This document shows, piece after piece, positions 1 to 10,093 of a stretch of DNA of 64,000 nucleotides (position 1 is the first letter of the stretch; the number at the start of each line of letters is the position of its first letter). The notes under the pieces were generated by a model, which was not told the origin of the DNA, ran no database searches, and saw only the letters and a list, made by a program, of their open reading frames with translations. Source of the DNA: Anastatus disparis. Taxonomy: Eukaryota; Arthropoda; Insecta; Hymenoptera; Eupelmidae. The stretch is from the NCBI GenBank assembly GCA_017163975.1, contig JAFFSR010000218.1, forward strand, positions 3,782,001 to 3,846,000. The letters run 5' to 3'. Made by a program: the position numbers and the translations under genes.

Positions 1-766
1 CAAACCCAATAGTTTCAAACATTAAAAAAAAGGTCCAGTATAAAACAATCATAAAAAAAGCAAAATATCTGCCAAAACCCCATAACTAGAAAGCTTAATT
101 TCCCTGGCACAACTAAACTCTCGTCGCCGGTATGGTTATAACTTTTAGCTATAATGTTAGCCTATAGCCTCTCCTATATAAGTATACACGCTTACACGTA
201 TATATAACGAGAGAGAGAGAGAGAATAAGTATATAAAAGCTACTTAACGTGCGTCTGACTGGAGCCGAGTGCGTATATATATACCGGCGCTCGTGCGACA
301 TTAACACTTTAACCTACGCGTATACACACTTTCTCTCTTTTTTTTTATTTTTCATTTTATTTTAGTTTTTTCTTTTCTCTCTCTCTCTCTTTCTTGCTTG
401 TATTTCTTAAGACCATTTTTAAGTTGTATTTAGGAGGAAGGCTTTTAATGGACGATAAAGTGCGAGCAAGCCGGTAAGGAGACTTTTATTTTATACAGTC
501 GAGAAACTATATATATGTGATTAGGTTTTTGGTAAAATTTATTAATCAAATCAGCAGTAAAATCGAGAACTGCTGGTGGGTAATATGGGCATTTTCGTTG
601 GGCTATCAACTTTTAGGATTATGAAAGTGGGCGTAGAATGTAAAAAGTGCGGAAAACGCATTTATACAACGATTTAAATAAATATTCATTCCGTATCACC
701 TACGCGATGTGCTCGCGAATAAATATTTTTCTGAAAATCAACTTATCATCATAATTAGAAATAAAT
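1..766. other. Left-edge non-coding DNA
   Basis: No recognisable gene. This stretch is somewhat less AT-rich than the spacers further right. It carries a GA microsatellite at 209-224, a CT-rich tract at about 375-391, and the first half of a weak two-exon candidate (see 448-2015). It does not resemble the duplicated ankyrin unit, so it probably lies outside the array. Confidence 0.5.
209..224. repeat. (GA)8 microsatellite
   Basis: Eight uninterrupted GA dinucleotides are visible. A matching CT-rich run lies at about 375-391. Confidence 0.9.
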
Positions 767-2015
767 ATATCTGGCTTTGAATGGATTGGGCACATAAGAA
801 TTGTACACAAATTCATTATGCACAGAATATTTTAAGACAAATTTTGTATACATAATATTATTATAAAATTTTAATATTTGAAAATTGTACACATAAAATT
901 GTACGTAGTAATTAATGCATAAAAAAATTTTTTTTCAAGCACAAATATTTTAAATAAATAAAAAAATTTTACATAAAATTTACAAAAAAAAAATTTATAA
1001 CAAATGTTTGTGCTTAAGAAAAAATTTTTTTATGCATTAATTACTGTGTACAATTTTATGTGTACAATTTTCAAATATTAAAATTTTATATTAATATTAT
1101 GTATACAAAATTTGTCTTAAAATATTCTGTGCATAATGAATTTGTGTACAATTCTTATGTGCCTAATCCATTCAAAGCCATATATCTTGCTGGCCTGTTA
1201 ACAGTGATAATTAATAGAATTTTATTTTCCAAGTCACGGTGAAAAATGATAATTTGCGATTTCCTTGAAAATGCAAAAGTTTACGCGAGCTTTCGAGTGG
1301 GCGTCCATTTTAAATGTGCTATAAATCAAGAAGGATTTAATAATAAGCAAAAACGTATTAATGTTATGTGAGAAATAAATTGTACTCGCGAGAAACAGAG
1401 TATTAAGTAATAAAATGTTTAATTACAGCGTTGAATTAAACAATAATTTCAATGCTTTTTTAAAATTTTATTATTTAATTTGTAAAAATTATTAATGCTC
1501 GATGCTTGAAAAAAAAATATTTCGTTGTATTCGATGCAAATCCATGAATAACTTACCACATTTCAAGCCAACTCAAAAACTACTTTAAACAAAAGATTAA
1601 AAAGAAAAAAAAACACCAAAACAGTAGATATATATAATCGAATAGATAAAACTAAAATCTAATAGAAAGCCAAAGCAAAGAAAGAAAAATAAAGAAAAGA
1701 AGATAAGTACATTATATACACTGGTTACTCCAAACGGTAATAAGCCAGCAAGTCTAAAAGATATACCTCCTCGTGTTACGCTAAAAGCCACTCGTCCTTC
1801 TTGTTTTTTTTCTTCTTTTTTTTTACGAGCTTTCAAAATCGTCGCTCTACCTTTTACGACTTTACTGCGTTATATACATATACCTCTCTCGTTATCGCTT
1901 ATACTTTACCCACATGTACGTTTTTACTCGTAAACATTCTTTTTACAGGGCCGTTCTTCATACAAGAGTTGGGAGAACGAGGAATGGAAAAGCAAGAGAG
2001 AAAGCCCGTGTAGTG
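448..2015 (+). other. Candidate spliced gene start, two possible exons
   Basis: Seen: an ATG at 448 opens 26 nt that end at a good donor (CCG/GTAAGG at 473/474). A polypyrimidine tract and CAG at 1948 precede a 67-nt segment (1949-2015) that ends at a second GTAAGG donor. Joined, the two segments stay open for 31 codons in one frame. They are rich in Arg and Lys and match no family I recognise. No third exon is evident, and the 1.47-kb intron holds a fold-back element. It could be a 5' untranslated leader, a gene whose later exons I cannot see, or chance. Confidence is low. Confidence 0.2.
767..1185. mobile_element. Fold-back (MITE-like) element, about 420 bp
   Basis: The left arm begins CTGGCTTTGAATGG and the right arm ends CCATTCAAAGCCA. 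The arms pair for most of their length; for example, TAATTAATGCATAAAAAAAT on the left pairs with the matching segment on the right. TATAT lies on both sides, consistent with a short TA-type target duplication. No transposase reading frame is present, so it is non-autonomous. Confidence 0.75.
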
Positions 2016-2497
2016 GTAAGGAAAAGGAATAAAAAAATGTTTTAAACTAGCCACTTTGGAATATGTTAGGTAAAATTATATAAATATATAACAAGTTTTT
2101 GTTTTCATCAATTCATTAATGACTTATAGCCATTTTATTAAAATTGTAAACAATTCTGAATTTTTTATGAAAAAAAAAAATCTTTCTTGTTGATGATTAT
2201 TAGACAAGCGTAAATAAAAATTTCTAGTATCAAAAATATTTAAAATCAATTGACATTACAACGAGAAATTTAGTTTTTGAGATTCATTAGAATCTTTAAA
2301 CAATATCATTACTGAGCGCATTTACAGATTCTTCAATTATTGAGGTTGCATTCAATATTAAAATTATGAAGTCGCTTTACTGATGTGCTAAAAGTCCATT
2401 TTTATTTTTTACAACTTCTTACATGATAAATTCGAAATCACGAAATAAACCAGAGGATCAGATAAAAATTGCTATTCTATACATCTTGTAATGGAAT
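1186..2497. other. Non-coding DNA before the array
   Basis: No supported gene apart from the candidate exon at 1949-2015. From about 2,360 onward the sequence resembles a spacer block found again near 13.9, 32.9, 36.5 and 46.8 kb (ACAACTTTTTACATGA, then a GATCAGAT-like stretch and TTGTAGTGGAATTATAAATT). This marks the left boundary of the duplicated ankyrin unit. Confidence 0.5.
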
Positions 2498-2925
2498 TAT
2501 ATGAGCATATCTCCACAACTTTTAATTTTTTTATAATGTTTTTGAAAAGTCATTTTACTGCTGTTACTGGGTAGCGAATAATGCACACTATTCAAACTAG
2601 GTTTACATCTTTTGTACAATCTTGTTCCTCTATTTTTTATGTATATGGTGAATGTGCCACCAATGCTCCAGTAGATATTTCTATAAAACGAAAATTTTTA
2701 CATGGATAAAATTTCCGAACTTTTATCCATGTAAAAATTTACGTTTTATAGAAATATCTACTGGAGCATTGGTGGCACATTCACTATATACATAAAAAAT
2801 AGAGGAACAAGATTGTACAAAAGGTGTGAACCTAGTTTGAATAGTGTGCATCATTCGCTACCCAGTGACAGCTGTAAAATGACATATCACCAAAAGATTA
2901 AAAGTTGTGGAGATATGATCATATA
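2498..2925. mobile_element. Near-perfect palindromic element, about 430 bp
   Basis: Two arms of about 210 bp are almost exact reverse complements. ATCTACTGGAGCATTGGTGG on the right mirrors CCACCAATGCTCCAGTAGAT on the left. They meet at a short loop around 2,712 and terminate near ATATGAGCATAT / ATATGATCATAT. The element interrupts a spacer block that is uninterrupted in other array units, so it is a secondary insertion. It has no coding capacity. Confidence 0.8.
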
Positions 2926-3204
2926 CATTTACTGAAAATCTTAAAAATTTCAAAAGTCGAAACAGTTATTATTTACACAATCTATAAAAACTGATTATTT
3001 CTAATTAGTGTTTAAGTTTATTACATTTAGTATAGTATAAACTTTAGTTCACAATAAATATTAATGTACCGTAAAACGAAAAATTATTTGATTTCATAAA
3101 AGAAAATAGAAATATTTTATTATCGTTTAACAAAAAATTATTACTCAATAGATAAAAATATTTTTCACAAATAAAACAAATTATGTCTAAATTGACTTTT
3201 AAAT

Positions 3205-3530
3205 TTTCGCGCTATAATTTTCGTATATTGGTATTCGGCAATCTAAGGTCGTCTCATTTACAGCGTGAATTCTTTGCCATTTCCCTTCTGACCTATCGAG
3301 CGACACGTTCTAACATTCGCCTTTGAGAAAGTAATCAGCTGTTCGATTTTTGAGTCGTTAACCCATACGTCATATAATTCAGCAAAGGTGAGTTTAATTA
3401 ATTCTATTTATGAAACTAATATCTGAGATGAAAACAAGAATTGTAGAATCTACAGCACTATCTTTTTTTTATAGTTACTACGAATAGGCATAAGCGAAGA
3501 AATTTTTGTTATCCACGCGTTAGATTGAGG
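3205..3530 (+). promoter_or_regulatory. Leader module of ANK1
   Basis: This is the first of thirteen copies. It starts with TTTCGCGCT and a conserved block containing TTCTTTGCCATTTCCCTT. A donor AGCAAAG/GTGAGT follows at 3387/3388 and an acceptor TTTTATAG ends at 3474, giving an 87-bp intron (3388-3474). After the intron comes the uORF-like stretch, but here the start codon reads ATA, so the uORF is not open. Conservation of splice signals across copies supports a transcribed 5' untranslated exon on the + strand. The transcription start is not identified. Confidence 0.6.
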
Positions 3531-4309
3531 TCCTTTTCTTTATGGCTATTAACAGACAGCATGCGACATAAAATCTATTGCTTGAAATTCATTCAAAATT
3601 GTATATAACGTCTATATCTTTTTGTTCTTTATTTTATCGTCTGCTTTTGATTTTGACCGTTATTTTTTGTAATATATATATTCATTTTCATATGAATAAT
3701 ATTTTTTTCAAATTACACAAGCAGATAAATAACAATAATCAACATTATCTAAATAATAAACGATTTATCGTTGCAGAAATTATTAAATTAGGTGAAACAT
3801 ATTACTCAAGAAATAACTGATGTATATTAAAACGCAATATGCATAAATTTTTAAGTACTATAACATCTTTTTCTTATTAAATAATAATACATAGGCATAG
3901 TATTCCTATCGTAGTTTTTGATACATTTAACTGTTACTGCGATCATAACAACAACTTGAATTAGTCTTCTGAAAATTCGAAGTAACGTATATTAAACAAT
4001 TTATTCATCATTATATTTTCATTATAAAATATTAATTCTATCTTGAAAAGAAATAATCGTAGAATTTGCAAGCAGTTCTAAAAAATAAAACGTACTAGTG
4101 TCTAAATTAACGACCAAAAAGAGAGGTTATTTACACAAAAACTTTACTGATGTAATATTTTTTGGACGTCATTCAGAATGTATTTTGTATTTTTTTTTAA
4201 ATGTGGTTCTTCTGTAAGTTTTGATTTTCCTGACTTGAGGTCAAAAAAACAATTGATTGCAAGAAAAGTAAGATTTTACGTATTCGTAATTGATTTCCCG
4301 GATTTTAAG

Positions 4310-4352
4310 GTTAGCAGCCGATAAAAGCGACAGTGATAACCCTTGTATATCT
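4310..4352 (+). promoter_or_regulatory. Conserved leader block
   Basis: The block (AAGGTTAGCAGCCGATAAAA, then GCGACAGTG) recurs at similar distances upstream of ANK3, ANK5, ANK6, ANK8 and ANK9. Its function is unknown. It could contain a second splice acceptor (TTAG/CAG) or a regulatory site. Confidence 0.4.
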
Positions 4353-4777
4353 TATATACAATATTTCATAAAACTAAATATTTGTTATCTTGCGATATAA
4401 AAACGATTTTTATATTAGTAAAAAAATCAATGAATCCCAATTGAATTATAAATAAAATGAAAATATTAATAAACAATTAAATATAATTCTTTGATGCTTA
4501 AAATCTTATTTTGAAATTATTGAAAAACGTGTTTTCTTTTCTTTTCTATTTGGAATGTTTTAATTGAAAATAATTGAAATATAATTACTTAGTCAGAAAC
4601 TATTTCAATATCTATGTATTTTACTTTTATTTTATATTTTATTTCGTATTTTTAGAATAATTTTATATTATTTTTACTATTGAAATACAACTTTTATTCT
4701 ATTAATGCGTGTCCAAAAAAAATTTGTAACAAGATCATTCGTGCGACGAAATTACAAGGCGTGATCAATAATATAAT

Positions 4778-4784
4778 TATAAAG
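4778..4784 (+). promoter_or_regulatory. Proximal TATAAAG box of ANK1
   Basis: TATAAAG sits 100 bp upstream of the ATG within a block (ATTATAAAGCCACTAATAAT) shared by most array genes. It is a candidate core promoter, giving an alternative to transcription from the distal spliced leader. Confidence 0.4.
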
Positions 4785-4883
4785 CCACTAATAATTGTAT
4801 ATGCGAAAAATTAATTATCACTTAGGAATTGTCAAATTAAATACAAGATATATCAGTAAATATTTTACACGTAAACTGAAAAA

Positions 4884-6602
4884 ATGTTTGCCAATATAGA
4901 CGGCCGAAAATTTTTCTCCAGTTCGATAAAAGGTGCAATCAGATGGAATGATAAACAAACACTTTGTAAATTAATAGAAGGAGTTAACCTTGAAGAGGCT
5001 AAAGATCATAAGGGCACCACCCTTTTACATATGTCAGTTCGAATGAGAGTTTATCAAATGATACAATTTTTCATTGAAAATGGCTGCGATGTAAACGCCC
5101 GCGATCAAACGGGTACAACACCCTTATTAGAGGCGGTTAAATTGTATTTCTTTACAGGAATTAAAATATTGTTAGATGCGAAAGCTAATGTTGCACTTTC
5201 CGATGATAAAGGAACAAATGCTTTAAAATTTATATCAACATGTAACAAGATATATAGAACAGAGCTTATTGCATTATTTGCAGATCACTTTAAAAAATGT
5301 GAACTTGACACCGCAGAATTAGCTCTTTTAATGCAGGAAGCAAAATGGCCAATACATTACGCCATCTACATAGGAAATTCGCAACTAATAAAACTTATGC
5401 TGGAGACTGGCTGTGATGTCAATTCCAGTGATGAAGAAACTGACTATAACACAGCACTTCATATAGCTGTCTTATACGATCATATTGAAAGTATTCAAGT
5501 TTTATTACAATATGGAGCTGATACGGATAAAAAGAATATAAGAAATGAATCGCCATTTTTTATTGCACTTCATGTTCCTGAAGCTCTAGAAACGTTTCTA
5601 GATCATAGAAATTCTTTACTGGAGAGATTTAATTCTGATGAAAAGATAGAATTCTTTGAAGTTTTTTCGGATGTTGCTTGCGGAGTAATAGAATTATTAT
5701 TATTAAAATATAAAATCGACTTAACAACTAAAGATTCACACGGAAATACATTTTTACACTGTGTGGTTTTGAATGATGATCAAAATATTGTTAATCTACT
5801 TTCCAAAACAAATTTCGATGTAAATATTAGGAATAATTGTGGGGATACACTTTTACACGCTGTTTTTAGCTATAGCTATGGCTATGATTTTGAAAGTCGT
5901 GTGGAAATGTTGATTGCAAAAGGTATAAATGTTAATGCTCAAAATAATGATGGCCATACGCCGTTGACTGTTGCGATAAATAAAACTGCACAGACGAAAC
6001 CATGGGAAATACTCACTGAAAATGGTGCGATTTTAGATGAACGAATGCAAAATCTTATATTAACAAAGTTCTTAGAAAATCACATCGAAAATTCAATAAT
6101 GGATCTTATACTAAGACGTATAGCAATTTTAAATTTTCAAGGCAACCGAATATCTGAAAGGAATCTTAGTTTAATTAAAAAAATATCAGAAAGAGTATGG
6201 CTTGGACTTAATTTACCTGTTGTTAATCCATGGGAAGGTTTTTTAATGATTTCAGAAGAACTTGATAAAATGGAATCAAAACTAATAACTGTCCACAGTA
6301 ATATTTCATTATTTGATATATTATCTACTTCAGAACAAAAACTTCTGTATTATACCCAAAACGAAAAAATTGTTGAGGAATTTAGTAAAATAAACTTGGA
6401 GATTTATTATCCGATTTTCGGTGATGAAATAAAAACGCGATTTGAATTAGCAATTGTCAAACAAAATTTAATTCAAGATGCCATTGATACGCTTAGCGAA
6501 TGTATCGAACAATTAAAATGTAATTCACAAGTTATCGAAATGATTGTTAAATATTTAAGTTTACACGATTTAAAGCGTTTAAAAAGTTCTCCATCAGTTT
6601 AG
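4884..6602 (+). CDS. ANK1: ankyrin-repeat protein with F-box-like (PRANC-type) C terminus
   Basis: This is a 572-residue single-exon protein. Ankyrin repeats are recognisable at about residues 43-72, 76-108, 155-184, 188-217, 285-315, 318-352 and 356-384, from motifs such as GTTLLHMSV, TPLLEAV, WPIHYAIY, TALHIAV, NTFLHCVV, DTLLHAV and HTPLTVAI. Residues 110-150 and 220-280 are degenerate repeats. The C-terminal 100 residues hold a conserved helical region (ISLFDILSTSEQKLL) and end in an F-box-like segment, VIEMIVKYLSLHDLKRL. Known for the family: the ankyrin repeats recognise a target and the tail may recruit SKP1/cullin. Inferred here: a substrate adaptor acting in the cytosol or nucleus, as no signal peptide or membrane segment is seen. 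The ATG is conserved across the array. It carries an extra C-terminal LPVVNPW stretch (residues 444-450) shared only with ANK6. It is closest to ANK3 in the N-terminal half. Confidence 0.9.
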   Translation: MFANIDGRKFFSSSIKGAIRWNDKQTLCKLIEGVNLEEAKDHKGTTLLHMSVRMRVYQMIQFFIENGCDVNARDQTGTTPLLEAVKLYFFTGIKILLDAKANVALSDDKGTNALKFISTCNKIYRTELIALFADHFKKCELDTAELALLMQEAKWPIHYAIYIGNSQLIKLMLETGCDVNSSDEETDYNTALHIAVLYDHIESIQVLLQYGADTDKKNIRNESPFFIALHVPEALETFLDHRNSLLERFNSDEKIEFFEVFSDVACGVIELLLLKYKIDLTTKDSHGNTFLHCVVLNDDQNIVNLLSKTNFDVNIRNNCGDTLLHAVFSYSYGYDFESRVEMLIAKGINVNAQNNDGHTPLTVAINKTAQTKPWEILTENGAILDERMQNLILTKFLENHIENSIMDLILRRIAILNFQGNRISERNLSLIKKISERVWLGLNLPVVNPWEGFLMISEELDKMESKLITVHSNISLFDILSTSEQKLLYYTQNEKIVEEFSKINLEIYYPIFGDEIKTRFELAIVKQNLIQDAIDTLSECIEQLKCNSQVIEMIVKYLSLHDLKRLKSSPSV

Positions 6603-8190
6603 GCTAAAGCCATTTTTTATTTCATGTTGAAAAGCGTTTTCTAGTTTATCACCTGATCCAAAATTAGATGTAATGTAAATTTAAATAGGAATAATTTTGT
6701 CTTCGTCTATTGATATTGTTCGAATTATTTAAGTTTGTAAGAATACCTCATATTAAATATAAAGCTTTATAAAAATGAATAAGTTTTTAATCTATGTACA
6801 TTTTAATAAAATAAATATTAAATAATTATATTTAAAATAAATTATTAATATTTGTATGTCTTGGCTTTGATTATGTTACTTCTTTTTATTTCTTTTCTTT
6901 TTTCTTAATGCACTAACTCAAATTCTAATTACACATACAATCTGTAATTTAACTATAAGCATCAACTAAATAAATTTCTTTTGAATTTGCAAGCATCACC
7001 GAAACACACTTATTTTTGATCGAGCACACTTTCATAAACTGGAAAAAAAATATACCCATGTACATTTGGCTGAGCAAACTCAACTAAAAATTAAAAAAAA
7101 ATATTTAGTCATTTTAAATAGCTTATTATAATTTTGTTTTAATCAAATTAAAATTATGACACTATTATACGTAAACATCTGATAATTATTAAATTAAATT
7201 GATGAGATCAAAGTGAGGATTTAAATTGTTGAATATTTATGGAAATGTATTAATTATTGCTATTATAATAAGAGATAATGATTGATGTTTTTAACATCAA
7301 ATAAATATATATGAATTTGAAAAATCCTATTACTTTAGTGCACAAAGTAAAATCTACTTATTCTAATTATTTTTTCAGCAAAGATATTTCGTTCTGAAAA
7401 AGATTAAATTATTATTAATTTAGTTTATTGATGTTTTATATAATTTAATACGTAGGACCAACATGAGCTAAGTTATAATAAGTTAAAACAATGTGAATTT
7501 TCATCATATTAACAAGTTTTAATTATTTGACGTACTTACAGAACCGTAATTTATAATTATTTTTAATAAAATAATACCACTAAAATATTTCTTTCAATAT
7601 TCCATCTATTCAATTGAATGTTAAAAAACTGTTATGTATGTATAAAATAAAGTATGAGAAAATCAAGTAAAAGTTTTACTTTCTCATTTATTATGTTATA
7701 AAAAATTCAAATATGGATAATTGTTTTTCGTATGAAAATATATATAATTTACGAATAATAGGTATTCTAACGATCATGTATTGTGTCTACCTGTGGCAAA
7801 AATCATAAAAGACTAAAATTTCAATTCTTTTGACGTAAATACAGCTAGTCTTAAAAAAATTGTTGAATATTGAAGCTTGTATAAAAGTACTTCAAAAGGT
7901 ATAAAAATTCAAAATAGAAAATTTTAGATAAAAATGTTAATTTTTTTTACACGCAAAAAGATTATGACGAGAATTCATTAATTAAGATCGGATAAAAGTA
8001 GCTATTTTATATCTTGTAATGAAATTATAAATTGCCTTACATTTATTTAGATGGGTAAGCATTTCAAGAATCGAAACAAATTCTAATATTGTTATATGAA
8101 ACTTGGTAATTTCTAATATCTTTTTAAGTTTATTATTTTTTGCTAAAAAATATTTTTAATAAAAAAAAATTATGTCAAAATTCACTTTTA
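6603..8190. other. ANK1 3' flank and spacer
   Basis: The 3' untranslated tail contains AATAAA at 6805-6810, about 200 nt after the stop. The rest is AT-rich spacer resembling the flanks of ANK3 (to about 17.9 kb, resuming at 20.15 kb). No gene is seen. Confidence 0.6.
6805..6810 (+). terminator. Poly(A) signal of ANK1
   Basis: AATAAA lies about 200 nt downstream of the stop, in the same position as in ANK3. Confidence 0.4.
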
Positions 8191-8780
8191 AATTTTGGTG
8201 CTCTAATTTTATCATGTTCACCGAGAATCTTTTGAGAGCATAGCCTATACAAAAAGACGCAGTGTGGCGCCACTAAAAATTGTAAGGCAGCTTTCTTGGT
8301 TTTGGGGCGCAGCGGCCCAATTCACAGAAGCCTGCGCACTTATCTCAGCGGACCGTATAGTACTGTTCAGCTGCGTCCTTATTTTTTTGGACGACTGCAG
8401 CGCCAAAAAAGAGAGAACAGCTCGCATATTCGCTACGTCCCTTTGCGTATATTAAGCTACGCTCCGAAAAGATTCTCAGTGTTGGCATCCTGCAACATTG
8501 TGTATAGCCGAAGTTGAATCATTGCAGCGTCTTTCATTGCCATTTCCATTTTCATATATTGTGCAACACGTTCTAATACTCTCCTTTGAGAAAGTGTTAA
8601 TTTTGGAGCCGATAACGCTTATTTCATATAATTCAGCAAAGGTGAGTTGAATAATTTTATTTATAACACTAATATTCGAGATGAAAATCTGAATTGTAGA
8701 ATCTAAAACACTATTTTTCTTTTATAGTGACTACGAATAGGCATGAGCGAAGAAATTTTGGTTATCTACGCGTTAGCTTG
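8191..8780 (+). promoter_or_regulatory. Leader module of ANK2, split by a MITE
   Basis: The conserved block is interrupted at its TATGTTGGCAT site by the element at 8221-8479. The rest is intact: donor CAGCAAAG/GTGAGT at 8641/8642, intron 8642-8727 (86 bp), acceptor TTTTATAG, then an open uORF at 8743. Confidence 0.6.
8221..8479. mobile_element. MITE inserted in the ANK2 leader
   Basis: A 259-bp element with terminal inverted repeats of about 19 bp (CCGAGAATCTTTTGAGAGC left; GCTCCGAAAAGATTCTCAG right). TGTT lies at both borders as a possible target duplication. It is visibly more GC-rich than its surroundings (GCGGCCCAATTC, GACTGCAGCGCC). Short ORFs on both strands within it look fortuitous. 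Confidence 0.7.
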
Positions 8781-8856
8781 GAGTTCTTTTTTTTTGTTAT
8801 TCGCAGACAGCACGAGACATAAAATCTGCTTGAAATTCATTATAATTTATATATAA
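8743..8856 (+). CDS. Leader uORF of ANK2 (37 codons)
   Basis: It begins MSEEILVIYALA 15 nt after the leader acceptor. The ancestral TGA after codon 12 is TGG here, so the frame reads on to 37 codons. Equivalent 12-codon uORFs are open upstream of ANK3, ANK5 and ANK9; elsewhere the ATG is lost. It may affect translation of the main ORF or be an ancestral remnant. No product is claimed. Confidence 0.25.
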   Translation: MSEEILVIYALAWSSFFLLFADSTRHKICLKFIIIYI

Positions 8857-9938
8857 TACCCAAATTTTTTTGTTCTTCATTTTATCATCTGTTTTCGATT
8901 GTATTCGTTATTTTTTATAAAATATGTTAACTAAGGAACTATTTTTTAACTCTTGGAAATTTTTTTATCAATAATTTCTTCTTATTACGCTAGCAAACAA
9001 AAAAAATAATAATTAACGTTAACTAAAGAAATAAATAATTTATAGTTAATTATATTATTTAATCGAGTAAAATATATTACTACTGAAATTACTGCGGTAT
9101 ATTTTAAAAATACTTGGCGAGAATGTCTAAAAACTCTGATTTTCTAATGAGAGCATGATTAAAAATACCAATATATTTATTAAATTGAAATTTTATCTTT
9201 AAGTATCATAGAAAGAAAAATTATTATCAACTTTGTGCACAAAAATATTTAAAAAATATTGATTTGATTTTAAAAGAAAATAAGAATACATTATTGCAGG
9301 TATTTTAAAAAAATGAACTGTACCTAAGTCTATATTAAGAAGCCCAAAAGAGGTTATTTACGTGGTAACTTTTTAATACATTAATAATACATTTTTCTAA
9401 TGTAATTCTTCTTTGAGTCGTGTTTTCTCCTAACTTAAAATCATTAAAACAATTGGTTACGAAAAAAATTAACAATTTATATATTCATAATTTATTTCTC
9501 AGATCTTAAGACTATAAAATATTTCAGATAATGAAATATTTTCTCATTTCTTATACAAAAACCATTTGTCAGTAAAAAGAATCTTTATGAATCCCATCTT
9601 AATCAACGACAAGAAAATAATCAAAGAATTAAACATAATTCTTTGATGCTCAAAATAATATCTTGAAAAGTGTGATGTTTCGTAACCTATCATTTAATAT
9701 TGCACTAAATATTTAAGAATGGTTTTTGTTTGCTTTTTTATTTTGAATATGATTTAATAAAAATTGGTTTTAATATTATTAGTTTAAAATTATTCCAATG
9801 TTTATCAATGTATTTTATATTATACTGAATTTTAAAATATAACTAAATATAACTTTTACTAAACTAAAAAATTGTGTTCAAGAAAAAATTGTAACAAGGT
9901 CGTCCGTCAAACCTCTAAGGCGTGTTTAAGAAAATCAT

Positions 9939-9945
9939 TATAAAG
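9939..9945 (+). promoter_or_regulatory. Proximal TATAAAG box of ANK2
   Basis: TATAAAGCCACTAAT sits about 150 bp upstream of the ATG. The extra distance is explained by a local tandem duplication of about 45 bp: AAACTAAATTCT occurs twice between 10,000 and 10,060. Confidence 0.4.
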
Positions 9946-10093
9946 CCACTAATATATGTAGACGTAAAATTAAGCAAAAAATAAAAATTACTGAAAATTT
10001 TTAAACTAAATTCTGGAAATTCTGCGAATATTTTACACATAAACAAACTAAATTCTAGGACATCAGCAAATATCTTATACGTAACCTAAAAAA

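Noticed and set aside
8245..8517. Overlapping ORFs on both strands in the ANK2 leader
   Set aside because: They lie in a GC-richer MITE, where open frames on both strands arise by chance.
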